The translations under genes were made by a program, and so were the position numbers. Positions 25,200 through 37,079 of a DNA stretch of 64,000 nucleotides are shown here, piece after piece. Source of the stretch: Icerya purchasi (lineage: Eukaryota > Arthropoda > Insecta > Hemiptera > Monophlebidae); NCBI GenBank assembly GCA_039619475.1, contig CM077115.1:414416557-414480556 (forward strand), read 5' to 3'. How positions within the stretch are numbered: position 1 is the stretch's first letter; each line of letters opens with the position of its first letter. Under the pieces are notes generated by a model. That model was given only the letters and a program-made list of their open reading frames with translations. It was not told where the DNA came from and did no database searches.

Positions 25200-25599
25200 T
25201 AATGCTCGACTATGTTTACGATATAACGAATGCCGTGAACAAAAATTAAAAGGTCAACAACTGCAGCATATTAGAAAAAGTTTATCCTAAATTTTCGGAA
25301 CTACGAATCGGGACTGCAACCGATCGCGAAAATAACATTAAGCGTCAAAATTCCTACTCAATATTGAAGACCACAGTTTTAAAGATATGATAAATGAGAA
25401 AAGGAGGAAATTATTTCATTAAATTCCGGCAGGTATGATGTTATAGCAAATACTGAAGAATCTTCTCAACTGACTGAAGACGAGTTATAAGAACTTTCGA
25501 AACAAAAAAGTTAACAACTATAAGGGCAACGGTGATATTGTAGATATCCAACAGACATTCTAATGAATGTTTGTTGGCTCTAAGACTACGATAATTCCA

Positions 25600-26750
25600 C
25601 TGTAAATTTTAAGAGAAACAGATATTATGAATATAAAAAAAAAGCTCTAAGGCGAGAGCTCTAGGGACGGTGGAAAAGTCGAAAGGAGAAGAAGATGGAT
25701 AAAAAAAATGGAAACAGCATAAAAAAATAAATACGTAATAAAAGTAAAAAAAAATAAAATAAATAAACGCGTAAATAAATAAATAATTAATAAAAAAAAA
25801 AAAAGGCGAAGAAAAGAAATCGAGGCAAAGTAAACAAAAAAGAAAAAATTGAGTGAGGAAAAGAAAAATATAAGAGTTGAGCGAACGGAATCTAATAACA
25901 AAAAGGCGACACAAGTCCATCTAACACGAGCAAATTTGGGACCGGAGTTATAGAAAGCATAGCGAGAAAAATGGATTTTAAAGACATCAGAATTCATAAT
26001 CTGATACTCGTTGCAATTAAAACACGTAAAAGAAAGCGAATTGTGTAGACAATGTAACTCGCTGTAGTAGTCCCACCAAAGTGAGAGAAATATATAACTT
26101 GTTGTAGCATAAAATAGTAAAAATATATTTCAGTCTCAAAAAAAAAAAAAAAAAACGTGACACAAGTACACTGGTGGAATTCAACATTGAAATATAATTA
26201 AAACTGTTAGTAGAGCTGGCTGGCACATCAGCATCAGCACATTCGATAATTAGGAAAAAAATTACTGCAATCAATTCCGCAAGCAATTCGTCTAGATGTC
26301 TTAAAATCCAAAATAAAAAAGGAACTACAATAAAAACAGAAAAGAAAGGAAAGACACAGCTATACAAGGAGAAGGAAATATAAAAGGTACATAAATATAG
26401 TTATAAAGCAGCATAAACCTGGGAAAGGAAAAAAGTAAAGAAACAGAAATAAATAGTGGTGAAGGAGAAAGGAAAAGGAGTCCGACTTTCTTTTATTTTA
26501 CTATTTATTGTTGGTAAGAAGAGTAATTGAAATTAATGTAACTAGGCGAGAAAAGCGGCAAGGAGTTCGCAAGGAAAGGAGAAAAAGTTCTTGGATGCCA
26601 GCAGCTCTATGATAGTTTCGGATAGAAAGACGACTGGTGGAAAAGGAGAAGAGGGAAAAGAGATTAAAAGAATGAAGTGCCAAGCGGCTACTGTTGATGA
26701 AAGAGCAGTTGTCAGAGAAGGAATAAGGTCTATTAAGATAAGGTGAGGGA
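25600..26750 (-). other. Repeat-like minus-strand sequence downstream of the LINE gag
   Basis: The minus strand here follows the gag-like ORF at 26757-27673 and would hold the endonuclease if that LINE were complete. A stretch near 25997-25880 (DVFKIHFSRY..., ARVRWTCVAFLL) weakly recalls the beginning of LINE endonucleases, but most of the region is low-complexity and I cannot confirm it. A-runs lie at about 25790-25804 and 26138-26156. Confidence 0.25.
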
Positions 26751-26756
26751 AGACGG

Positions 26757-27673
26757 TTAGGAAGGAAGGATTGAAATAGGGTTTAGGAGCAAAGAGTTTT
26801 TGCGAATGGTGAGCGATTTGGAATGAACAAAGAGTTTAGGAAGCGAAAGAGATGGCAAAGGAGAGGATTTAGAGGATAAATTATGAAACTTGGGATGGAA
26901 AACATTCAGATGTTGTTTTTTTTGGACGATATCAGCAAAGGAAAATGCTGAGGAAGTACGATTTTCTTTTTTTAATTGGCGGTCTTCACTGAAGGATATA
27001 TTTTCAAGCGCCATTAGTTTTTTAAATTCAAGTTGTTCTAGAAAGACCGGGCACCGGCGGTTAGTGGATTCATGTAGGCCTTCACAATCAAAACATTTTA
27101 ATTGTACTTGAGGGCTATAGAGCATTCATTAGCTCGGTGTGAATCACCGCATTTAACACAACAGGTTTTCTACGGCATATTTTTTCCGTGTAACCAAAAC
27201 GAAAGCAAGCATGGATATGTTTCACGCTAGCTTCAACTGCACAAAAAAGATAAAAGAAAAGGAACGAATTCCAGGATTTTATGGGAAAAGAATTTAATTT
27301 CGGCTGAAGAAATGGGACGGAGTTCTTTATCTTGTCCTTTTTTAAGACGTCATATGGAAATAACAGAAACCACAGCAAAGATACATCATTGAGAAGGTAA
27401 TTTTCGGAGATATCGATCGGAATATCCCGAACAATACTAAATGAAAATGAAAGTGTTTTACTAGGAAGGGGAGCTTTAAATTTGTACTTTTCCAAAAAAA
27501 AAAAAAAAAAAAAAAAAACAAGTATCGAAAAAGGAAATATCGGTAAAAAATAATCGAAGCCTGTTCCTGCCGGCTCGCACAATTTCACTGATTGCAGTGG
27601 TTTTGCGAAATGAAAATTTAGCAGCGGAAAAAGGACGTAGACTGTCGACATTTTTATCCGAGAGAGATTCCAA
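26757..27673 (-). pseudogene. LINE ORF1 (gag-like) remnant with CCHC zinc knuckles
   Basis: On the minus strand the frames give, in order, SLSDKNVDSLRPFS, SEIVRAGRNRL, IVRDIPIDISENYLL and then FRFGYTEKICRRK. The second knuckle follows, CFDCEGLHESTNRRCPVFLE, and then LMALENISFSEDRQLKKEN and SFADIVQKK. This is the usual architecture of insect non-LTR retrotransposon ORF1: an RNA-binding N-terminal region followed by zinc knuckles. The first knuckle is damaged (its first Cys is lost and Tyr sits at the His position). The second is intact as C-x2-C-x3-H-x6-C. A long T run (A on the plus strand, near 27496-27518) interrupts the frame. Confidence 0.75.
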
Positions 27674-27679
27674 TATAAT

Positions 27680-30600
27680 CTGAATAGAAGCCGTAAAAAG
27701 CTACTGGAGAGAAACGATTGGCATTACGCGTGGTTAGCATATTATTGTTAACAATGTTATTACTTTGATTAGTAATATAAACATTGTTACACTACTGCTA
27801 GAACTAGTATTATTATCATTGTCGATTACCGCTATTTTTATTTATGTATATTTTTACTGTTATTATTCTTGATTTTCATGTCGTTTAAATTATGCTTTAT
27901 CGATGGCGCTGGTTATAGCTATGTAGTTTGCAGAACACTAAGTCGGTTTTACGAGAGTCGAAACTCCTTAGCAAGCAGGTCTGATTTTGGAGAGACTGGA
28001 CTGAAAGGTTTTCGTTTATTGGAAGTATGCACATTCATTACATTGAGTGATAAGTACGAACTTATCTCAGCTAATATAATAGTAAACTATATATCAGAAC
28101 ATAGAAAATTATTAGGGGAAGGGGAAAAAACAAAATAAGGAATAAGAGAGAAATATACTAAAATTAAAATTAAAATAAAATTACCGGTTGATAGAGATAA
28201 GTGCGAGCTAAAAAAATAAGCGCGGTTTTAAATTACATAAACGAAAATAAAATAATTATACGCAGACGAATGATACAAGAGATCAGAATACCACCATGTT
28301 TAGAAGATAACATTAATTAACTAAAGTAAAACGATCTCAGCGAGTACGCTGATAAGACTGAAAGTAACCAGTTGTAGATAACGCGAAGGAACACAATTTA
28401 TCACAAACCAAACCTAAAATACCATTTCATTGCTCATTAGAGTTACATGACTATGTACCCAAATAAAATAAACGAGTTATTTTCAAAATTAATCACTGAA
28501 ACGACAATCAAAAATTCTGACAGCATTTATAAAATTGTCAGAAACAGAGTAACGAAATCCTTTTCAGTAATTGATCACAAGACCGTTAACAGCGCACGTT
28601 TTTGTATGTCCCTGATAGATCCTTAAATCGCGTTCATTTCACGATCATTTGGACAGAGGGAATTCAGAAAGTAGTCCTCTGCTCGAATGTTAGTGATCAA
28701 AAGATACGGCGAATGTTCAAGAACAGTTATGGCCTACAAATTACGAATTGGTTCGCTTAAATCGTAATTCCATTATCTGGTTCTGTATAACTTATTAATT
28801 TTTAATTTGTAATACACCATGATTATGGGGCTGTGTCGTTTCCAAAATACGAGTATGTCGGTAATTATATAAAAAAAAATTATATTTTTTTGATAAAGTT
28901 TAATGTTTTATCGAATTCGAATTATCAGAAAAGCCGTGGATTCCAAACATTTCGGATAACTGTTAGTAAAACTAATTTAAAACTTCATCCGTAAAAAATA
29001 ACACGCCATGTTTATTTATTTATTTATGTTTTGTTTTTGTCTTTTTTACGACGATTGGCATTGCCCGCTTGATTTTGAATTTCTAATAACAACTCGATCT
29101 ACATTGCAAGGAACTTTTCGAACGTCATTCTATTGACTGCTGCTCGAATTTCAGGTTGGAACTAGAAAACAGCTGATTTCACACTTCCTGTGATAATAAT
29201 TTACGGAAAAAGTCCTGTTGTCATCGGTGTGGCAACAAAATGTGCACCGGTTGTTTCCAGTCGTTTTTTACAAACTGAGAATACTCAATTAATCGTGGTG
29301 GCAGTTAACGATTTTCTGCCACGTGTGTTAATAGCCGACTGGAACATGATTCATCCTTGATCGCTTCCTCTTCATCGCGAATAAAGCTTATAATTTTCAC
29401 GCTGTACAACCTTTGGTACCAACACGTCGTGGTTTTTTCCTCAATTCGCAACTGAATTTCACATGCTGCTCAAACGTACTAGGATAGTATTGACTACATT
29501 CGAATACGCCATCATCAGCTTGAACCCGTATAAATATTTCCACAATGCGACGTCTCTAACTATACTGCCGAATATATATTATCATCGTGACATTGCTGTT
29601 CAGAACACACTTTGTATTTACGAAAGTATTGGAAAATGTCAAGAAAGTAAGAAACAATGGTTTCTATCAGTCATCAAAAAGTACCTTCGAATATAATAAA
29701 AACCGAAACCGGAAATTTGGATGAGAAAGGAATTGGAATTATCAGATTGGAAAACTTACGAGAAATATAGTTAGTACGACATTGAAATAATTTTAAGGTA
29801 AATAAACGCCAATTTACCGGTTATATTTCGTCCGTTTATTTGGCTCGAACTAAATTTCGCTTATGAAACCTTCTGTACTCAGAGAAAACTTTAAGTTGAC
29901 GTTTTGAATTTTTACTTCATTGAGCTCAAGGGGACTGAAATGTTAAATTATTATTATAACAGTTCATTCAAAAGTCCTATTTAAACTCTTCCGTAAAAGT
30001 AATTAAACAGGGTGCTGCGTAAGGCCAAAAATTTTAAAAACGAGACAACGATGATTAACAGTACCAACGTAATAAAACTTTCAAAAAGTATGACGTCATC
30101 ATTTTAAATTAACGAGATACGAGAACGCTTTATTATTATTATTATTGTTATTATCACCTATGCGTACACGTAGTTAGTTAGCGGCGGAAAATGAATAATC
30201 TCAAATAAATGTAGAAATGCGGCATGTTAAATGTTAAAATTTATAGCCGCATTGTGGTACTGATAGGAAAGGGAATTGTAATTTATTCAGCCTTGCTGAG
30301 TTTTAAGCTGAAAACTGTTAACAATGATCAGATATTGATTTCTCGGTAATAACTCCAATTATTTACTCTCACTGTTTCTGAATTGAAATGTTAACACCGA
30401 GAAAATCTTTTTTCGTATAGAAAATACGTTACTTTTTTCCACTTTATTCTAATTAAATAAATACAAACATGGATATATATATATATATATATATATTTCT
30501 TGTTTGCGTTTACTTATTAATTATAATTATACTTAATAACAGAAATGGATAACAACATTGTTTAAACTTGGCACGTTACATTTATGCCTACACTGCACTT

Positions 30601-30965
30601 AAATATACACTTTGTTCCTCTATAATAAACATGTTCGTCTTAAACTGTAGCTATTATTTTCACTACTGCACACTGATCACAGGTTAACCTATTTTAAAAT
30701 AATAATATTGACGATAATAATAGAAAAGAACCAATGAGAATTCATTGAAATCGCTGTTTCGCAGTAAGAACAAAAATTTAAATATTAAATACACTTTTCC
30801 GATTCAGTTCCCCACAGCGATTTGAGACCAGTTTATTTAATAATTTTCAACAACAGTAATTTATAGCTTTTGACGTCCAAAATTAACTTTTCCCAAAACA
30901 AGGTACTGTGCAGCGGAATAGCTTTTCTATATACCATACGCACCACTCCCCCGCACATGTATGCG
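27680..30965. other. No recognised gene
   Basis: Open frames at 27869-28138 and 29463-29696 are under 90 codons and unrecognised. The minus strand between about 29290 and 29010 contains a protein-like phrase, AAVNRMTFEKFLAM, followed by IELLLEIQNQAGNANRRKK. This could be a transposase C-terminus but I cannot name it. An AT run lies near 30474-30495. Confidence 0.35.
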
Positions 30966-30973
30966 GTACTATA

Positions 30974-31207
30974 CAGGGTGGTCCAAAAGTCACTGCATAA
31001 TTTTCAAAAAGGTGTGTAATAAACTAGCGCGTCTATGAAAAATGTACTATATATGCGTTATACGGATACGTAACAGCACGGACGCATGTAAACTGTGGAG
31101 TGGTATGCTAAGAGCATCTTTAGCACGAGGTTTCAGAATCATGTTGGAATATCCGTAACTATGGCAACCATAATTTTGTGATATGCAATGACTTTTGGAC
31201 CACCCTG
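30974..31207. mobile_element. Mariner-like MITE with TA target duplication
   Basis: The 234-bp unit begins CAGGGTGGTCCAAAAGTCAC and ends with the reverse complement of CAGGGTGGTCCAAAAGTCAT. It is flanked on both sides by TA. Terminal repeats extend about 25 bases with one or two differences. There is no coding capacity. TA duplication and a CAGGGTG start are typical of Tc1/mariner-type miniature elements. Confidence 0.88.
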
Positions 31208-31209
31208 TA

Positions 31210-32930
31210 TACACATATTACATACGTAAAATAATAACATATAAACCTCTACCAATGCCGGCTTACTTCATTCGAAATAATACTCAAATTCGTTATAAAT
31301 AATTAATTTCGAATATTAAAAATCCGAGACGAACAATGAAAAGGATTTTTGCTTATGTTCGTTGATACCAGACATCATCACATATTTCACGCACAATATT
31401 AATTCAGAATCCGCTTTGATCTATTCCAGATCTCTTTTTTATTTTCCTTTCTCTTTCCCATAACGTTCGGGCAAGTATTTGAGAGAAGCCAAATTTTAAT
31501 CGGCGTACAAATGCGATGTATTTTTATGATGGAATACGATATCTCCCACTTTTTTCGGTGAAATATTATAAATTCGCATACGGGTTAAACAGATGCTAAC
31601 AAAAACAAATGCGCAATCAATTCGTTATACAGGTTTAGGAATATCTTTTCATTATCTGATGTGTATAAGTGTTTCAGTCGAAATCTCACATTGTCGATGA
31701 AATTTTGAATTTTACTCCAATTACCGAATTTTATTTGTAATTTATATATTATACAATCGCGAGAAAGCCGTATTTCTTAGTATTACAATAAATTCTACAT
31801 ACGATATATGTAAAAAAATACGTATCTGTCCGAATGTAACGTATTCTTAACTATCATTAATAAAATGAAAAATAATTATAAACATCATAACAAGCACCGT
31901 GAGACTGGATATCAAATTATTTTAAAAACATCTTTTTAGAGGAATTTTTCCATCTTTAGTGCTAGAAAATGGAAAAAAATTAACAAAGATAAATTTCGCA
32001 TTATATTATTTGAATATATAGGGGACCCAAATAACAACCTATCTTCCTTTAGAAAGGAAAATCAAATAGTTTTATTAAAAATAAATCTAATATTTAATTT
32101 TGAATTTGAAAAATTAAAAGATATATAAAAAAAAAAAATTAATTCTGAAGGAGTTGTATCGATGAAATTATCGAAGTGTGTATTGAATTCTCTCGAGAAA
32201 ATCTAATATTCACCTGTTAAGAATTATTAGGTAAGCACAGAATGCGTCTTTTTCAACCAAAAACAGGCGAATTTAGTTTCCCTTAAAAGAATTCAACAAC
32301 ACATACACACTTCATCCTTGACTACAAAACTCCATTATACTACTACTCCTTTAGTAATAATAGTATTCAAATATATGCATATACGTACACACACACGCAT
32401 ACAAATAAATTTCTGTTTTAATTCTTTAAATTAAAAATCAAACGTCTCGGTTCATTTTTAATAATATTTTTTTATTTTCTTTTCTAAATGAAAAAATATG
32501 TTATTTCGGTTTTCTATAGATTCCAAACATTTAATACTAAATTTATCAATTTTTTTCTGTTTTCTACCATTAAAGAAGGGAAATTCCCTTAAAAAAGCGC
32601 TTTTAGAATACTAATGTAATATTCAGTCTTAAAATGTTTATTATGGTGTTTATAATTTTATTTTTTAAAACTTTTTAATTTTACGTAACGTTTTTAATAT
32701 AATTACATTGGATGATATTAACTAACTTTTAACTTTCGAAAGTAAAAGCGAAGTAAATCCCATACCCTTGAGAGGACGTTGCGGGGTTGTGAAGTCAAGG
32801 TTCACAATGTACTAAGCCTAATGCATCTGAAAAGAATATCAACGGCCAGTTTCTTTCTCTCACCTGCCTTTACTTTTCCAGATTACTGTAGTACCCAATT
32901 TAATTTCAGATTAACTATACACCTGCGAGT
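31210..32930. other. No recognised gene
   Basis: AT-rich sequence without recognised coding similarity or repeat boundary. Confidence 0.45.
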
Positions 32931-32934
32931 GACT

Positions 32935-33012
32935 AGGATTCAGAACAAAACAAGTCTTAAATTCGTCATCTCTGGCTTGACAGCCAAACACCCTAACTAC
33001 CAGGCTACCGCG
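32935..33012 (-). repeat. tRNA-derived SINE head
   Basis: On the minus strand, starting near 33012, TAGCCTGGTAGTTAGGGTGT resembles a Pol III box A region. It is followed by TTGGCTGTCAAGCCAGAG, an anticodon-arm-like hairpin, and a degraded box B (GACGAATTTAAGAC). The order and spacing are those of a tRNA. The acceptor stem and box B are too eroded for a functional tRNA gene. Confidence 0.55.
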
Positions 33013-33019
33013 TTTTTTA

Positions 33020-35835
33020 AAATAAACTCATGCAGCAAATAAAAATATATACAAAATACGTCGGAGCCAACAAAAGTAATTATAAATTTCACGCAATGGT
33101 GAAAACAAAAAAAAAAAAAAAAACAAAAAAAACAAAAAAAGCGCGGAATTGAGTCTCATTACAAACTTCCACCTTCACACCGAGATGGAATATTACTTTT
33201 TTCTTTTTGTGTGCTACATTTTCAGAATGTCTATATTTAAACACTGTCTAACCAGAATAGAAATGGACGACAGATGCGTAAATAAACGATAGCTGCGGTT
33301 CCAGACCTCTACTGACTTTCTAGCACGTAGTATATTGTAGAAAAAGCTGCAAATATTTAATCGGATATCTCTAGCCAGATAATTTATACGGTACATTTCT
33401 AAAAAAAAATATTTTAAAACAGTTTTAAGTTACATAATTGTCCTACAGAAACGAATCAATCCGTGTGTGCTTAACAATTGGCAGAAAAACTAGTTCTTGA
33501 CGGGTCACCTTGAAAGTTGCTTTATCGTAACCTGTTTTTTTTCTCCGCAATCGTTGTTGGCCGCTTATTAGTGTTTCAAAATTCGTTAAATTTATAATAA
33601 GAGAACAACAAATCGATTTTTTATTTACATAAGTCGACTAAAACGACGGTAATGTTGTTTCCTACATCCGCATCATCCTTACATCACGTGCGTAGTATTT
33701 TTACTGCAACGATTCGGCCACCTACGAGATCGAACGGTTTCGAACTATTCGATTTCGGTATCGGTTAGGTTCGTAATTAAAATTTATCCGGTGGAATCGT
33801 GGGAATTATTCAGACGGTTTACCGAAAATGTAAAATAAATCATACGAAGTTGATGCTTTGTTATTCTGATGAAAAATTTTTCTCACAGTAACACGGTGTA
33901 TGTTTCCACAATCAATTTCTAATTCGAAGCAACAACTACAACAAAATTCTTCTCTTACATCCTGTAGAGATTAGCGAAAGCAATAACTAAGTTCGCACGT
34001 AAATCAAAAATTATGAACAAATTTTAATATTTCATAAAGTCGCATAAAATCTCAATTCCGAGAAAAGAAAAAAATAATCATTTTTGGCAGTCGCGAATAA
34101 TGCATTCAGACCGAATATACAAAAATTCACAATAACTAAAATAATACAACACCGAAGTATTAAGCACGCTTAGAGATATCCCTTGTGAAATTATTGAGAA
34201 ACCGGGGTGGCGCAAAAGTGTCGAAATTTCGAATCGTCAATTTGAACATTTTTCCAGATTCGATTATAATTTTTTCTCGTTGTAAATAGAGGGAGAGAAA
34301 ACATCTGATTTTTACGTTCAACAGTGAAGAGGCTCTTAATTAATTTTAGTGAGACGGTTAATTCATTACGTAAGAGGTTTTAAAGGATGAAGTGATGAGC
34401 TAATACCTTTTTTTCAAACCAACGGGAGGGGATACGGCAATCTATTACGCGAAATTTTATTATTTTGGTATCGTAAGCTAATTACATCTGATCGCATTTT
34501 TGATCGACTTCTAAGCGCACGGACAATTTGCAATGAATAGATTTGTTTTCTTGTAATTGGATTTTCATAATTTCATGACATTTACGGATATAATTATTAA
34601 ACTGAAATGCCTATATGGTACAAATAAAAATTCTTTTTCCGAATATAAAGTAATCATATTATTTTTAAATTTCACTTAACAGTAAGATGTCGAAGTTATA
34701 TACAATATGCTCGGAAGAAATTTGTAAAAAATTTGCTACAATTCAAAATTTCCGGCATTATATTGTTATTTTTGGCAATTTTTCAAAGTTTTAAAATCCG
34801 AACCAAATCGGAAAACGATTTCGCTTACACCTGCGCCGGGTATCTTCTGGGCAAGACACAAAGCCGAGGAAAATAATTGCAACTATGCTATATCACTGAA
34901 ATCTCTAGCTACCGGAATTATTATTTAGAAAAAATAACATTAGAAAAATGTTCGTACATACGATAACAAACTTCTTAACTTTACAAACGCGACTAAAAAT
35001 GAATATCATCATCAGTTAATGCACAGAGATAATGCTCGATAATCAAGTACGCAAGTAATTTGGTTTTATACTTACAGCAAATGTTATACATTCCAAGCCG
35101 TGTGTTTTTAATCTATTTATTACTCCCGGAGTTATTATTTTCATTAATGACCTCAAAAATACGCCTAAAAGTGAGAAACATTTCATAAATAATACCGAGA
35201 AAAGGGAAATTAAATCACAAAATTAATTGATATTATTATTTACAGGTGAAACCACACTGTACAAATGCTGTATTTTCATTATAAAATGCACGATATGAAA
35301 CGAAAAATTTTTATTATACATATACTTAAATTTTGCATTTTTTGTGTTTAGAAACGAAAAAAAAAAAGAAAAAAAGAAATATATATATATACATATACTA
35401 CGCACTACAGTATCCGACAAAACGATAACTGAAATTTTTGTTTAGAGCACAATTCCTAACTACCTTGACTGAAATGTAAAGTGTCTTTTTTGTAAAACAA
35501 CTTCGTGTTAAATTGCCTTAATTTTATTTTAGCAAATTCTATTCTGCCTAATTCAAAATTACATACCTTATTGTAAGCTGCGCATAAGTAAGTAGGCAAA
35601 CTCTAATATAGAGAAAAATTTCTAATATTTAAACGAAAAAAAAAAAAAAAAATTAATTATTGTGGAAATTCTAAACAATTGCTTATGTATGAAATCAATT
35701 TTTTTCTGTAAAACGAGAAAAATTTAAAACAAAAATAATTACTACTTGCAAAATCATTTTAATGTTTACCTTCATTTTTCTATAAAGTAAAATTTGTTCT
35801 TAATAAGTAGGTAAATAAATAAATAAATATATACA
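33020..35835. other. No recognised gene
   Basis: A-rich run near 33105-33140, otherwise ordinary AT-rich sequence. Missing exons of the minus-strand GPR143-like gene could lie here or further left, but none was recognised. Confidence 0.4.
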
Positions 35836-35845
35836 TATATATTAA

Positions 35846-36607
35846 TTACAACGTAATTCTTAAGCCGGCCCCCCATTAAAAAAAATGTCCCAATTTTATG
35901 TAACGTTTGTTATATTTTAATTTTTACCAACTTCGAAAAAGGAGTTTATACGTTCGTCGTGTATGTTTTTTTTTTAACCCATATTTATGTAAACCGATTT
36001 TACTGATTCTTAACCCCTTAGAAAGAGTACCATTCAACTTAGGTGCCATGTGAGTAATGATGAAAATCGGTGAAAAAAAAAAAAGAGCATCCGTCAAAAA
36101 ACATGAAAAAATGTGGTCCTTTTGGATAATTTATTTTTCTTATTATTTTTATGAGTATAACAGAGGCGGCTGACTTAAAATGCTATCAAACGCTTCAAAC
36201 TTTTCTACATCTGTCGTTTTCGAACCAAAAGGCATATCACGTATAAATGTAGCAAATTCATCGCTATTGCATAGTTCATCGTCCCGTTTTCGTTTCCACA
36301 AGTCATGTTTACGTTCAGTGGCGGTTTTCGTTTTTGGGAACATAATGAATACATTTCTTATTATTGTGCAGGTTGATGAATAAGAAGTCCCACGGGAGAA
36401 GCATGTAAAGACTATATTGCTACTTTAATAATACCATGAAAGTGCAAAAAAAGTATTATTTATATGTGTTGTAGTATAATAAGTTGTTTCGGTAGATTAA
36501 TAAAATTTATGGTATAAATTATTGGTTGTATTTTTTTTTTTTTTATTATATAAAATTGGGATATTTTTTCATTATAAGTGGGGGCCGGCCTAAAAATTAA
36601 GTTGTAA
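35846..36607 (-). mobile_element. TIR DNA element with GCCGGCCCCC-containing termini
   Basis: The left end reads TTACAACGTAATTCTTAAGC followed by CGGCCCCCC. The right end in reverse complement reads TTACAACTTAATTTTTAGGC followed by CGGCCCCC. The two ends share about 28 bases with few mismatches, and a further matching block (TCCCAATTTTAT) follows inside. A related shorter copy sits at 60407-60532 in the opposite orientation. A clear target duplication was not found. Both copies share additional flanking sequence (36608-36665 versus 60348-60406), so the true unit may be larger than the TIR-bounded part. Confidence 0.65.
36149..36343 (-). CDS. Small ORF inside the TIR element, unknown function
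   Basis: Sixty-four codons from ATG at 36343 to a stop at 36149. The protein begins MFPKTKTATERKHDLWKRKR and contains DDELCNSDEFATFIRDM and then TTDVEKFEAFDSIL, so it is a charged N-terminal half followed by an acidic, helix-like half. Composition is much more protein-like than the AT-rich surroundings, and an AATAAA lies downstream on the opposite side only. It is uninterrupted, unlike the other transposon ORFs here. It could be the last exon or a remnant of a transposon-encoded DNA-binding protein. No family is recognised. Confidence 0.35.
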   Translation of the reverse strand: MFPKTKTATERKHDLWKRKRDDELCNSDEFATFIRDMPFGSKTTDVEKFEAFDSILSQPPLLYS

Positions 36608-36964
36608 ATTTTCATCATTTTATACAAAGTTTAGAAGAAAAAGAGACAGAAATGTAAGCAAGAGGGGTCGAGGAGCACAGCTTCTTGCAAGGCCAAAATG
36701 GCCGAGTTTTATATATATATATATACACTCTCAAGTATGTAATATTTCAAATTATCATTATATTTTAAGATATTCCAAGCTAGCTATGTTCTCCGGTTGA
36801 AACATCTTGTATTTTTTACCGCTGTTACTTCCTCGTACGTAATAAAGAAAGCATTGCAATCATGAAAATGTTTAATGCCATATTTCAATGGATATATCCA
36901 ATTTTGTTAACTGAAAAGTTTTTAAAATTGAAGCCACAGAAAATCTTTATAAAAGTATACGTAC

Positions 36965-37076
36965 CGATTGATGCCAGTAAGTCTGCAAGTGCTAGCCATA
37001 CTATAATTCCCCTTGCTCTTCTAGCAATAACAACAGACCAGTGATGAGCAAATATGTATCGTACTCTAGGAAGTAT
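36965..37076 (-). CDS. GPR143/OA1-like receptor, coding exon 2
   Basis: On the minus strand the exon opens after an AG acceptor (...AGTTAG) at 37077 and closes before a GTACGT donor at 36964. It has 112 bases, entering in phase 0 and leaving in phase 1. The translation starts ILPRVRYIFAHHWSVVIARR and continues ARGIIVWLALADLLASI, which is membrane segment 2 of the GPR143 family (compare the human ...AACDLLGCLG region). Joined to exon 1 it reads across the junction as GAIYQ then ILPR, a natural continuation of loop 1. The in-phase join over a 5.4-kb intron is strong support. Later exons, with segments 3 to 7, should lie at lower coordinates or beyond the window; I could not find them. Confidence 0.78.
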
Positions 37077-37079
37077 CTA

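Noticed and set aside
25609..26367. Long minus-strand Phe-rich frames
   Set aside because: Translation of A-rich plus-strand sequence; low complexity, not membrane proteins.
32935..33012. Functional tRNA gene
   Set aside because: Box B is eroded and acceptor stem does not close; better explained as a SINE head.
36862..37044. 60-codon plus-strand frame
   Set aside because: Antisense shadow of the GPR143-like exon 2 on the minus strand.
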